A stretch of DNA of 64,000 bases from assembly GCA_964420405.1 (NCBI GenBank), contig CAYQTL010000016.1, forward strand, positions 1-64,000, written 5' to 3'. Origin of the DNA: CAYQTL01 sp964420405 (GTDB lineage Bacteria > Acidobacteriota > Thermoanaerobaculia > Thermoanaerobaculales > Sulfomarinibacteraceae). Position 1 is the first letter of the stretch, and the number at the start of each line of letters is the position of its first letter. The notes beneath the pieces are model-generated. The model was not told the DNA's origin. It was given only the letters and a program-made list of their open reading frames with translations, and ran no database searches. The position numbers and the translations under genes were made by a program. Positions 16,478 through 24,162 of this stretch are shown piece by piece.

Positions 16478-18067
16478 ATGACCCTGTCGAGGATCAACGC
16501 GACCGCCGCGACGCTCACCAAGAACCGCACCGAGGACTCGGTCGTCCCGACGTCGGGGATGTGCGTCACCTGCGTCGACGGCTGCATCGGCATGTGCGAG
16601 ATCGGCAAGTCCGCCTACCGCGGCCACGAGGTGATCTACCCGCAGCCGTTCGGCGTGATCACCACCGCCGGCGAGAAGGTCTACCCGGTGGACTACTCGC
16701 ACTTCAACATCATGGGCACCGCGGTCGGCGCCCACGGCATCGAGGCCGACAGCGACCGCGCGATCTTCCCGGCGGTCGACCTGACGGTCCGGTTCGGCCA
16801 CGACGACGGGCTGAAGTTCCGCTACCCGTGGGTCATCCCCGGCATCGGCTCGACCGACGTCGCGCGCAACAACTGGGAGGGGCTCGCGATCGGCTCGGCG
16901 CTGTCCGGCACCGGCCTGACGATCGGCGAGAACGTCGTCGGGATGGACATGGAGGCGCGGATCGAGAACGGCCGCGTGGTCGACACGGTCGACCTGAAGC
17001 GCCGCGTCAAGCTGTACCAGGACCACCAGATCGACGGCTACGGCGCGATCGTCGTCCAGGCCAACGTCGAGGACACCCGCCTCGGCGCCCAGGAGTACGC
17101 GATCCGCGAGCTCGGCGTCGAGTGCGTCGAGCTGAAGTGGGGCCAGGGCGCCAAGAACATCGGCGGCGAGGTCAAGATCCGCGACCTGCGCAAGGCCCAG
17201 GAGCTGCACCGCCGCGGCTACGTCGTACTGCCCGACCCGACCGACGAGCACGTCATCCGCGCGTATGAGCGCGGCACCTTCCGCGAGTTCGAGCGCCACT
17301 CGCGGGTCGGCATGGTCGAGGAGGAGTCGTTCGCGCAGCGGGTCGAGGAGCTGCGGGCGGCGGGCGCGAAGTACGTCTTCCTGAAGACCGGCGCCTACCG
17401 GCCGGCCGACCTCGCGCGGGCGGTGGCGTGGGCGTCGAGGTACGGCCTCGACCTGCTGACGGTCGACGGCGCCGGCGGCGGCACCGGCATGAGCCCGTGG
17501 CACATGATGAACGAGTGGGGCGTGCCGCCGGTCGAGCTGCACTCGCTGCTGTACCGCTACACGGCGCGGCTCGCCGCCGAGGGCCGGCCGGTGCCCGCGA
17601 TCGCCGTCGCCGGCGGGTTCACCTTCGAGGACCAGATCTTCAAGGGCCTCGCCCTCGGCGCGCCGTTCGTCAAGCTGGTCGGGATGGCGCGCGCCCCGAT
17701 CGCCGCAGCGATGGTCGGCAAGACCCTCGGCCGGACCATCCAGGAGGGCCAGATCCCGGTCTACGTCGAGCGCTTCGGCCGCACCCGCGACGAGATCTTC
17801 GTCACCTCCGGCGAGCTGCGGATCCTGCTCGGCGACGACGAGTTCGAGCGGCTGCCGACCGGCGCGATCGGGCTGTTCACCTACTACGAGCGGCTCGCCC
17901 AGGGGCTGCGGCAGCTGATGTGCGGCGCCCGCAAGTTCGGCCTCGGGCACGTGTCGCGGGACGACCTCGCGTGCCTCACCCACGAGGCCGCCGACATCAG
18001 CGGCCTGAAGTACATCCTCGACGTCGACTCCGACGAGGTCGAGGGCATCCTGAACGGACGACACTAG
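16478..18067 (+). CDS. FMN-binding glutamate-synthase-domain protein (GltB central/FMN domain only)
   Basis: This 529-residue protein has AGGAGG eight bases upstream of its ATG. An N-terminal cysteine motif CxxCxxxCxxxC (C29, C32, C36, C40) precedes a GOGAT FMN-barrel domain with recognisable blocks: IYPQPFG, SHFNIMG, KWGQGAKNIGGEVK and TVDGAGGGTGMSP. It has no N-terminal glutamine amidotransferase domain, which full GltB has. The usual GltB 3Fe-4S cysteine trio after the barrel is not evident; only two widely spaced cysteines remain (QLMC and LAC). It therefore resembles the stand-alone GOGAT-domain family of archaea and anaerobes. Substrate use with ammonia, or a non-glutamate substrate, is open. 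It is last in the operon. Confidence 0.85.
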   Translation: MTLSRINATAATLTKNRTEDSVVPTSGMCVTCVDGCIGMCEIGKSAYRGHEVIYPQPFGVITTAGEKVYPVDYSHFNIMGTAVGAHGIEADSDRAIFPAVDLTVRFGHDDGLKFRYPWVIPGIGSTDVARNNWEGLAIGSALSGTGLTIGENVVGMDMEARIENGRVVDTVDLKRRVKLYQDHQIDGYGAIVVQANVEDTRLGAQEYAIRELGVECVELKWGQGAKNIGGEVKIRDLRKAQELHRRGYVVLPDPTDEHVIRAYERGTFREFERHSRVGMVEEESFAQRVEELRAAGAKYVFLKTGAYRPADLARAVAWASRYGLDLLTVDGAGGGTGMSPWHMMNEWGVPPVELHSLLYRYTARLAAEGRPVPAIAVAGGFTFEDQIFKGLALGAPFVKLVGMARAPIAAAMVGKTLGRTIQEGQIPVYVERFGRTRDEIFVTSGELRILLGDDEFERLPTGAIGLFTYYERLAQGLRQLMCGARKFGLGHVSRDDLACLTHEAADISGLKYILDVDSDEVEGILNGRH

Positions 18068-18080
18068 GAGCTTCGCCTCC

Positions 18081-18116
18081 GATCCCGATCCCGATCCCGT
18101 TCCCGATCCCGATGGC
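18081..18116 (+). repeat. GATCCC hexamer microsatellite
   Basis: The sequence is built of GATCCC units with one GTTCCC variant, ending in GATGG, just after the GOGAT gene stop. Similar arrays occur at 18431-18450 and 19728-19764 (as GGGATC) and 46159-46212. Confidence 0.7.
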
Positions 18117-18265
18117 AGCGCTCACGTTCAGCGGTAGGGACAGGGTCAGCGGCAGCGTTCTCCCGTGGGCCGCCGCGGTCGCCCCCGTCCCGCGTCCGCG
18201 TCCGTGCGTGTCCGCGTCCGTGTCCGGTGCAGCGGAAGGACCGGCGTCAGGTGCAGCGGCAGCGT

Positions 18266-19624
18266 TCACCCTCGGCTCGCGGAGAACACCGGCGACGGGA
18301 GATCCGGCGCTCCGGTCGCCTTCGGCGACGACGTCGCTGCCGCTGCCGACCGCCGCTGTCCCTGACTCTGTCCCCGACACCTCGCCTGACGCTGCATCGG
18401 GCACGGACGCGGTCGGGGGGTCATCTCGTCGGGATCGGGACCGGGATCGGAAGGATGGAGTGACCGGCGTGCTGGAGCCTCGGACATCACACGGCCCACG
18501 ATCGCCGTCGGGTGGCGGCGCGGGTCACGGTGGGAGCCCGCCGAGGACACCGTCGTCGACGAGCCGCACAGCGACCCGCTCGGCCAGCATCGCGGCTCCC
18601 CCTCCCTCCAGCGCAGCGTCGCCAGGCCCGGCACGACGTACCGGCTGTGCGCCTCGGCGCCCGTCAGGTAGGTGTCGTAGGCGACCCGGCCCCGCACCCA
18701 GCGCTCGAGGAACGCCGCGGCGTAGGCGCGGGCGAGGGCGCTCACGGTGGCGTCCGGGATGGTGGCGGTCTGGCAGAACAGGCACGGCAGGCCGCAGCTC
18801 GGGACGTCGTCGAGGAAGCTCATGTGCGACGCCCCGACGACCGTGACCTCGAGGCTCGGCGACGGGGTCGCAGCGTAGAAGGTGGTGTAGTTGTCGGCCG
18901 CCGGCGCGCAGGCCTGCGCGTCCAGCGTCTCGCCGAGCAGCAGTGACGGGATCGCCAGCCCGCCGACGAGGGCGCTCACATCCGGGCAGTCGTCTGGGTC
19001 GCAGCCCGCCGGCGAGCTGTCCACCGGGTCGAGACCCACCACGACCGCCACCCGGTCATCGAGCAGGGCGGCGAGGACCGCCGCCTTGCCGCCGAGGGAG
19101 TGGCCGAGCATCGCGACCCAGTGCACGTCGACGAGGCCGGCGAGCTGCGGCGCCGAGACCGCCCAGTCGACGACGCCGACCAGGTCGAGGGCGTTGCCGC
19201 GATGGTCCGGCGCCAGCAGCGGCGTCGGGTAGTCCGGCGTCGCCGCCACGTAGCCGAACGACGCCAGCCGCGCGGCGTAGCCGGCGTACTGGCCCGGGGG
19301 CAGCTGGAAGCCGTGGGCGATCACCGCCAGCGGGTACGGCGGCCCGAGGGGACCTGCCGTCGGAACCCAGACGGTGGCGCCGAAGGTGTTGCCCGTGGAT
19401 CCGACGGTGATCGTGGTCTGGAAGCTGGTGGACGTGAACGGACCGTCCACGTCCGGGTCGGGCACGGCTGCGGTCGCGACGGAGCTCCACGACTCCACCC
19501 CGCCGCTCTCGAAACCGTCGGAGAAGACGGCATCGAGCTCGGCCGCGACGGATCCCGAGCCGGCGGCGGCCGCCACGATGCCCGCGACCACCACGAGGGC
19601 GCGGCATGTTCCCATGCCTGCCAT
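18266..19624 (-). CDS. secreted alpha/beta hydrolase (chlorophyllase/dienelactone-hydrolase-like), probable 3' frameshift
   Basis: The protein starts at ATG 19624 with a signal peptide (ALVVVAGIVAAAAGSGSVAA). The tag FSDGFESGGVESWSS follows immediately at the mature N-terminus. The hydrolase domain has the nucleophile elbow GHSLGGKAA and a His candidate in GASHMSFLDD. The open frame continues to 18266, but its last ~120 residues are low complexity and cross a GGGATC repeat. A one-base shift near the G-rich run at ~18600-18615 would give a more protein-like ending (AMLAERVAVRLVDDGVLGG) and a stop at 18525. The true gene is therefore probably 18525-19624 with a frameshift or sequencing error. 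Substrate unknown. Confidence 0.75.
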   Translation of the reverse strand: MAGMGTCRALVVVAGIVAAAAGSGSVAAELDAVFSDGFESGGVESWSSVATAAVPDPDVDGPFTSTSFQTTITVGSTGNTFGATVWVPTAGPLGPPYPLAVIAHGFQLPPGQYAGYAARLASFGYVAATPDYPTPLLAPDHRGNALDLVGVVDWAVSAPQLAGLVDVHWVAMLGHSLGGKAAVLAALLDDRVAVVVGLDPVDSSPAGCDPDDCPDVSALVGGLAIPSLLLGETLDAQACAPAADNYTTFYAATPSPSLEVTVVGASHMSFLDDVPSCGLPCLFCQTATIPDATVSALARAYAAAFLERWVRGRVAYDTYLTGAEAHSRYVVPGLATLRWREGEPRCWPSGSLCGSSTTVSSAGSHRDPRRHPTAIVGRVMSEAPARRSLHPSDPGPDPDEMTPRPRPCPMQRQARCRGQSQGQRRSAAAATSSPKATGAPDLPSPVFSASRG

Positions 19625-19727
19625 TCTGCCACCGTCCGGCGGCCCGGGAGCAGCCCGCCGAGGGCCGGCCCCCACCGCCCGACCGCGGCGAACCCCTTCG
19701 GGAGCGGCCTTTCCCGCGGCCACACAT

Positions 19728-19764
19728 CGGAATCGGGACCGGCCTCGGGATCGGGATCGGGAGG
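19728..19764 (+). repeat. GGGATC hexamer microsatellite
   Basis: Degenerate GGGATC/GGGACC units lie in the spacer between the divergent hydrolase and metallo-beta-lactamase genes. It is the reverse complement of the unit at 18081-18116 and 46159-46212. Confidence 0.6.
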
Positions 19765-19856
19765 ACCACCACCATGGTCGTCCGGGCAGGTCCGCGGCCG
19801 GCACGGCCGGCGCCGGCGGCCGCCGGTGTACGCTGCATGGGACGGGAGGACCGCGG

Positions 19857-20759
19857 GTGACACACCAGATCCACACGATCGACCTGGAGTTCATGGGCGC
19901 CGGAGGAGTGATCGGGTGCTTCCTCGTGCCGTGCCCCGAGGGCGGCTTCGTGCTGCTCGAGAGCGGCCCGGCGAGCACGATCGAGACTCTCGAGAGGGCG
20001 GCCGCGGGGGCCGGCTTCGACCTCGGCGACCTCCGGGCGGTCGCCGTGACCCACGTGCACCTGGACCACGCCGGTGCCGCCGGCACCCTCGCTCGCCGCA
20101 CCGGCGCCCTGGTGCTGACCCACCCCGAGGGCGCCCGACACCTGCACGACCCCGCCGACAAGCTGCTGCCGAGCGCGGAACGGCTGTACGGGAGCATGAT
20201 GGAGCCGCTGTGGGGGCGCACCGAGCCGGTGCCCGCCGACCGTCTGCGCCACGTCGCCCACGGCGAGGCGGTCGTCGTGGAGGGGCTCGAGCTGCGGGCG
20301 TGGCTCACGCCAGGCCACGCCGTCCACCACGTGGCGTGGCAGGTCGGTGACGCCGTCGCCACCGGCGACGTGGCCGGCGTCCGGTTTCGGCCGGCGACCC
20401 ACGTCCTGCCGCCGACGCCGCCGCCCGACATCCAGATCCACGACTGGCGCCGCAGCCTCGAGCTGCTGCGCGAGCTGCGCCCCGGCCGGCTGCTGCTGAC
20501 CCACTTCGGTGCGTTCGACGACCCGCGCCGCCACCTCGAGGAGCTCGACGACCGGCTGGTGCGCTGGTCCGAGATCGCCGGGCGCGCGGCCGCCGCGGGG
20601 TCCGACCGCCGGGCGCTGGCCGCCGAGCTGCTGGCCCTCGACGAGGACGAGATGGCCGCCGCGGAGGTCCCGCCCGACGCCGAGCAGCGCTACCGACGCC
20701 TCTGCCCGATGGACGCCAACGCCGCCGGCCTGCTGCGGGCGGCGACCACCGGCGCCTGA
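19857..20759 (+). CDS. metallo-beta-lactamase-fold hydrolase
   Basis: This 300-residue cytoplasmic protein starts at GTG 19857 after a GGAGG-type site. The zinc-binding HxHxDH motif is intact (THVHLDHAG). A second His (TPGHAVHH), the bridging Asp (ATGDVAG) and a later His (LLTHFG) follow in the usual order. It belongs to the glyoxalase II/ribonuclease Z-like part of the superfamily; the last ~80 residues are helical and family-specific. Substrate unknown. It stands alone, divergent from the hydrolase gene. Confidence 0.85.
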   Translation: MTHQIHTIDLEFMGAGGVIGCFLVPCPEGGFVLLESGPASTIETLERAAAGAGFDLGDLRAVAVTHVHLDHAGAAGTLARRTGALVLTHPEGARHLHDPADKLLPSAERLYGSMMEPLWGRTEPVPADRLRHVAHGEAVVVEGLELRAWLTPGHAVHHVAWQVGDAVATGDVAGVRFRPATHVLPPTPPPDIQIHDWRRSLELLRELRPGRLLLTHFGAFDDPRRHLEELDDRLVRWSEIAGRAAAAGSDRRALAAELLALDEDEMAAAEVPPDAEQRYRRLCPMDANAAGLLRAATTGA

Positions 20760-21142
20760 GCCGCGACCCCTCCCGGCGCTCCCGAGCCCGCCCTCCCGCC
20801 GGGTGCGCGGGCGACAGCGGGTCGACGACGAGCTGCCGGTCGACCTGTGCTTAGCCGGGGCGCCCGGAGGACGGCGCGATGACCTGGGCGAACCCGAAGG
20901 CCGCGAGGATGGTGGCTCCTGACGGTGCGCCCGCCGGCGGCCGGCCCGGACGTGCTGCTCCCGGGAGCGCTACCCGCCGACCGTCACCTGGTCACGGAGA
21001 GCACCGCCTCCGGCCCGCGCGACGGCGACGTCACGCCCGACCTGCGGTGACGGCCGACCGCCGAGTCCCGTGCCGGCCGCACCGCCCGCTTTCGCCCGGG
21101 GCGGGGTAGAATGAACCGATCGGGAAGCTGGAGGATCCGACA
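20760..21142 (+). other. intergenic region, no confident gene
   Basis: These 383 bases separate the metallo-hydrolase and the Spy/CpxP-like gene. Short frames exist, one ending with TGA near 21050 that reads somewhat protein-like (DVLLPGALPADRHLVTES), but none has a good start or a recognisable family. A possible -10 (TAGAAT, 21107-21112) and a ribosome site (GGAGG) precede the next gene. Confidence 0.4.
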
Positions 21143-21613
21143 ATGAAGCAGGTCGTTCTGGTTGCCGTCTCAGTCGCGGTCGCGATCGCTGTCGCCAATC
21201 CGGTCGCCGCCCAGGTCGTCAGGGACGAGACCACGCTCACCTTCCAGGTGCTGACCGAGGAGTGGGACGGGCTCATCGGCAGCGTCCTCAAGCTCACCGA
21301 CGCCGAGGCCGAGGCCTTCTGGCCCCTCTACCGCGAGTACTTGAAGGCCAAGGGCGAGCTGTGGCGGAAGCGGATCGACCTCGCCAAGCTCTTCGTGCGC
21401 AACTACAACGACATGTCGCCGGAGATGGCGCGCCTTCTCCTCGACCAGAACTTCGCCATCGACACGGGCATGCTCGAGCTCGAGATGGCCTGGGCCGAGC
21501 GCTTCGACGAGGTGCTGCCGCCGAACAAGGTGGTGCGCCTCTACCAGTCCGAAAACAAGCTCGAAACCACCATGATGGCCGAGATCATCAAGGACGTCCC
21601 CCTGGCGAAGTAG
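21143..21613 (+). CDS. periplasmic Spy/CpxP-like helical protein
   Basis: This 156-residue protein has a signal peptide (VLVAVSVAVAIAVANPVAA) followed by an all-helical, charged domain. The block LKLTDAEAEAFWPLYREY and the later LPPNKVVRLYQSENK match the layout of small periplasmic LTxxQ/Spy-type proteins, which bind unfolded proteins or metals. The ATG at 21143 follows GGAGG. The assignment to the Spy/CpxP group rests on length and pattern rather than a diagnostic motif. Confidence 0.65.
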   Translation: MKQVVLVAVSVAVAIAVANPVAAQVVRDETTLTFQVLTEEWDGLIGSVLKLTDAEAEAFWPLYREYLKAKGELWRKRIDLAKLFVRNYNDMSPEMARLLLDQNFAIDTGMLELEMAWAERFDEVLPPNKVVRLYQSENKLETTMMAEIIKDVPLAK

Positions 21614-21812
21614 GGGGCCCTCGCCGGCCCGCCGTCGTGCGCGGCGGGATCGAGGGCTTCGGAGCGTGCCGCCGGACGCCGGGTAGCTCTGAGACAGACA
21701 GTGGGTCTGACCGCGCAGCACCGCACCATCCGATCGGAACCGGAACCGGACGACGCGTCGACGGTGACACGACCCGGAAACTGACGACAGGATTCGTACC
21801 GAGGAGGGTCTC

Positions 21813-22502
21813 ATGACCATGTCGAAGACCGAGCGGATCCGCAGAACGACACGCTCCATCGGCCTCGTTTTCGCACTGCTCGCACTGCTCGCCGGAGCGA
21901 CCACGGCCGGTGCCCAGCACCGGGCGTATCACTGGGAGTTCACCCTGGGTGCGCTCTCTCAGCTCGGCGCCGACCTCGACTTCGAGGGCGGCTCCACCGT
22001 GGCCACCGACGACGACCTCGGCTTCAACCTGGCGGGCACCTACAACATCACCGACCAGCTGGCCACGAGCTTCGGCTTCCAGTGGACCGGGATCAGCTAC
22101 GACGCCGCCGTGGTCCGCGACGATGCCAGCCTGAGCCGTATCCGAGGCAGCTACGACACCTGGGCGATGTCGGTCAACGCGCTCTACCACTTCTCCGACG
22201 GCGCGCTCGCCCCGTACGTCGGAGCCGGCATCGGTTGGACCTGGATCGACACCAACATCCCGACCGGGCTCCCGTCGACGGGTTGCTGGTGGGACCCATG
22301 GTTTGGCTGGATCTGCGTCAGATCCTATCCCACGAAGACCTCCGACGCCTTCTCCTACCAGGCCATACTGGGGTTGCGCTACGAGCTCAGCTTCAGCACC
22401 TTCCTCCGGTTCAGCTACACCAGCCAATGGCAGGACCTCAGAAGGGCCGAGGACACCCCGCGCTTCGACGTCATCGGCCTCGAGTTCGGTTGGATGTTCT
22501 GA
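21813..22502 (+). CDS. OmpW/opacity-type outer-membrane beta-barrel protein
   Basis: This 229-residue protein has an N-terminal signal (GLVFALLALLAGATTAGA). Alternating amphipathic strands follow, with typical barrel blocks such as LYHFSDGALAPYVGAGIGW and ILGLRYELSFSTFLRFSYTSQW. It ends in an aromatic residue (FGWMF), the usual outer-membrane insertion signal. Two Cys in an extracellular-loop position (CWWDPWFGWIC) may form a disulfide. It follows a GAGGGT ribosome site. Function beyond a small barrel is not predictable. Confidence 0.8.
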   Translation: MTMSKTERIRRTTRSIGLVFALLALLAGATTAGAQHRAYHWEFTLGALSQLGADLDFEGGSTVATDDDLGFNLAGTYNITDQLATSFGFQWTGISYDAAVVRDDASLSRIRGSYDTWAMSVNALYHFSDGALAPYVGAGIGWTWIDTNIPTGLPSTGCWWDPWFGWICVRSYPTKTSDAFSYQAILGLRYELSFSTFLRFSYTSQWQDLRRAEDTPRFDVIGLEFGWMF

Positions 22503-22614
22503 ACCGGGCGCGAGCATCACCGACAGCGGGATGAGACGGCTCACGACCTGAGCACGACACTGTCCGACACGCCGTGATGCGACCGGCCGAGGTCGCGGGA
22601 ACGGGTGACCTGCG

Positions 22615-24030
22615 CTACAACAGCGGAGCCAGCAGTCGTGCGACGCGCACAGCCAGCCTGAACCACAGGGGCTTGGCGTCCAGCTCCCCGGGGACCATCA
22701 GCCTGGAGTCCTGGAAGTCATCCTCGAACATGCGTCGCACCTCGTCGACGAAGGCGTCACCCGTGACCACGGCCGTGACCTCGAAGTTCAGCCGGAAGGA
22801 CCGGTTGTCGAAGTTGGCGGTGCCGACGGTGGCGACGTTGGCGTCGATGAGCATGAACTTGCCGTGGAGAAATCCACGCTGATACCGGTAAAACCGCGCA
22901 CCACCGGCCTTGACGTCGCTGAAGTACGAGTAGGCCGCGAGGGTCACCAGCCGGCTGTCGGCCTTCTCCGGAATCAGGATCCGCACGTCGACACCGCGCA
23001 GAGCCGCGAGCTGCAGGGCCTGCACGATGGCGTCGTCCGGGACGAAGTAGGGGCTGGCGATCCAGATCCGCTCCCTGGCGGAGGTGATCGCGTGCATGAA
23101 CATGAGCAGCGCGGTCTCCATCGGGTCGGCGGGACCGCTGGCGATGACCAGTGACTCGGCGTGCCCGGCTTCGAGCCGGGGCGTCCAGCTCAGACACTCG
23201 AGCGCACTGTCCGTCGCCCACCGCCAGTCCTCCAGGAAGGCGAGCTGGGCACCGATAACGGCTGGCCCTTCGATGCGCACGTGCACGTCGCGCCAGAGCC
23301 CGGTCTTCGGGTCCTGGCCGAGGTACTCCACCCCCACGTTGTGGCCGCCCACCCAGGCGACCCGGCCATCCACGACCACGGTCTTGCGGTGGTTTCTGAA
23401 GTTGAGCTGGAAGCGGTTGCCGCGTCCCTTCCTGCTGTGGAACGGGGTCACCTCGACCCCGGCCGCCCGCAGACCCTCGATGTAGGCGCCGGTCAGCCCG
23501 ATGCTTCCGATCTCGTCGTAGAGGAAGTGGACCGGAACTCCGAGTCGAGCCTTGGCGGCCAGCTCTGAGGCCAGCCGCCGTCCCAGCTCGTCGTCACGCA
23601 CGATGTAGAACTGGACCAGGACGTAATCGCGCGCCCCGCGGATGCCCTCGAAAATGCTCGAGAAGGTGGCGTCCCCGTCGATGAGCAGGTCGACGCGATT
23701 GCCCCCGGTGAAGGGCACGCGGGCCAGCTTCTCGGCGGCGGCCACCGCGCCGGGATTCGCCTCCCGCACCGTCGAGCATGCCGCCAGTTGCTCGTTGGCC
23801 TGTCGGATGGTGTCGCCGAGCCGCTCGAGCTGCTGTTGACGGGCGCGGACATAGCCCTTGAACTTGTTGCGTCCGAACACCCAGTAGACGGGTACGGACA
23901 CGAACGGCGCGGCAACCAGCGAGACCGCCCAGGCGATCGTGCCCTGCGGTGTTCTGACGCTCATGACGGCGTGCGACGCGGAGAGAATGCCGACGACCTC
24001 GAGCAGTGTGATCAGGACAGCCCAGGACAT
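22615..24030 (-). CDS. cls: cardiolipin synthase (phospholipase D family)
   Basis: This 471-residue membrane enzyme starts at ATG 24030, seven bases after AGGT. Two N-terminal membrane helices precede two phospholipase-D HxK motifs: NHRKTVVVDGRVAWVGG and LHGKFMLIDANVATVGTANFD. The number, spacing and length match bacterial ClsA-type synthases, which join two phosphatidylglycerols to make cardiolipin at the inner membrane. It is convergent with the OmpW-like gene and followed at a distance by no partner, so it is probably monocistronic. Confidence 0.92.
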   Translation of the reverse strand: MSWAVLITLLEVVGILSASHAVMSVRTPQGTIAWAVSLVAAPFVSVPVYWVFGRNKFKGYVRARQQQLERLGDTIRQANEQLAACSTVREANPGAVAAAEKLARVPFTGGNRVDLLIDGDATFSSIFEGIRGARDYVLVQFYIVRDDELGRRLASELAAKARLGVPVHFLYDEIGSIGLTGAYIEGLRAAGVEVTPFHSRKGRGNRFQLNFRNHRKTVVVDGRVAWVGGHNVGVEYLGQDPKTGLWRDVHVRIEGPAVIGAQLAFLEDWRWATDSALECLSWTPRLEAGHAESLVIASGPADPMETALLMFMHAITSARERIWIASPYFVPDDAIVQALQLAALRGVDVRILIPEKADSRLVTLAAYSYFSDVKAGGARFYRYQRGFLHGKFMLIDANVATVGTANFDNRSFRLNFEVTAVVTGDAFVDEVRRMFEDDFQDSRLMVPGELDAKPLWFRLAVRVARLLAPLL

Positions 24031-24162
24031 CGGTCGACCTCGGTCTCGTGCGCGATGCGTTCGCTCGGTTGGAGGACGGGTGCCACGTTGCTCATTCTCG
24101 CACCGTGGGCGGCTGGTGCGCCAAACCCTCTGGCAACATGACAACGGGGGACGCAGCGTTCA

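Noticed and set aside
18081..18460. Possible CRISPR array from repeated units
   Set aside because: The units are contiguous 6-mers without spacers, and no cas gene lies in the window.
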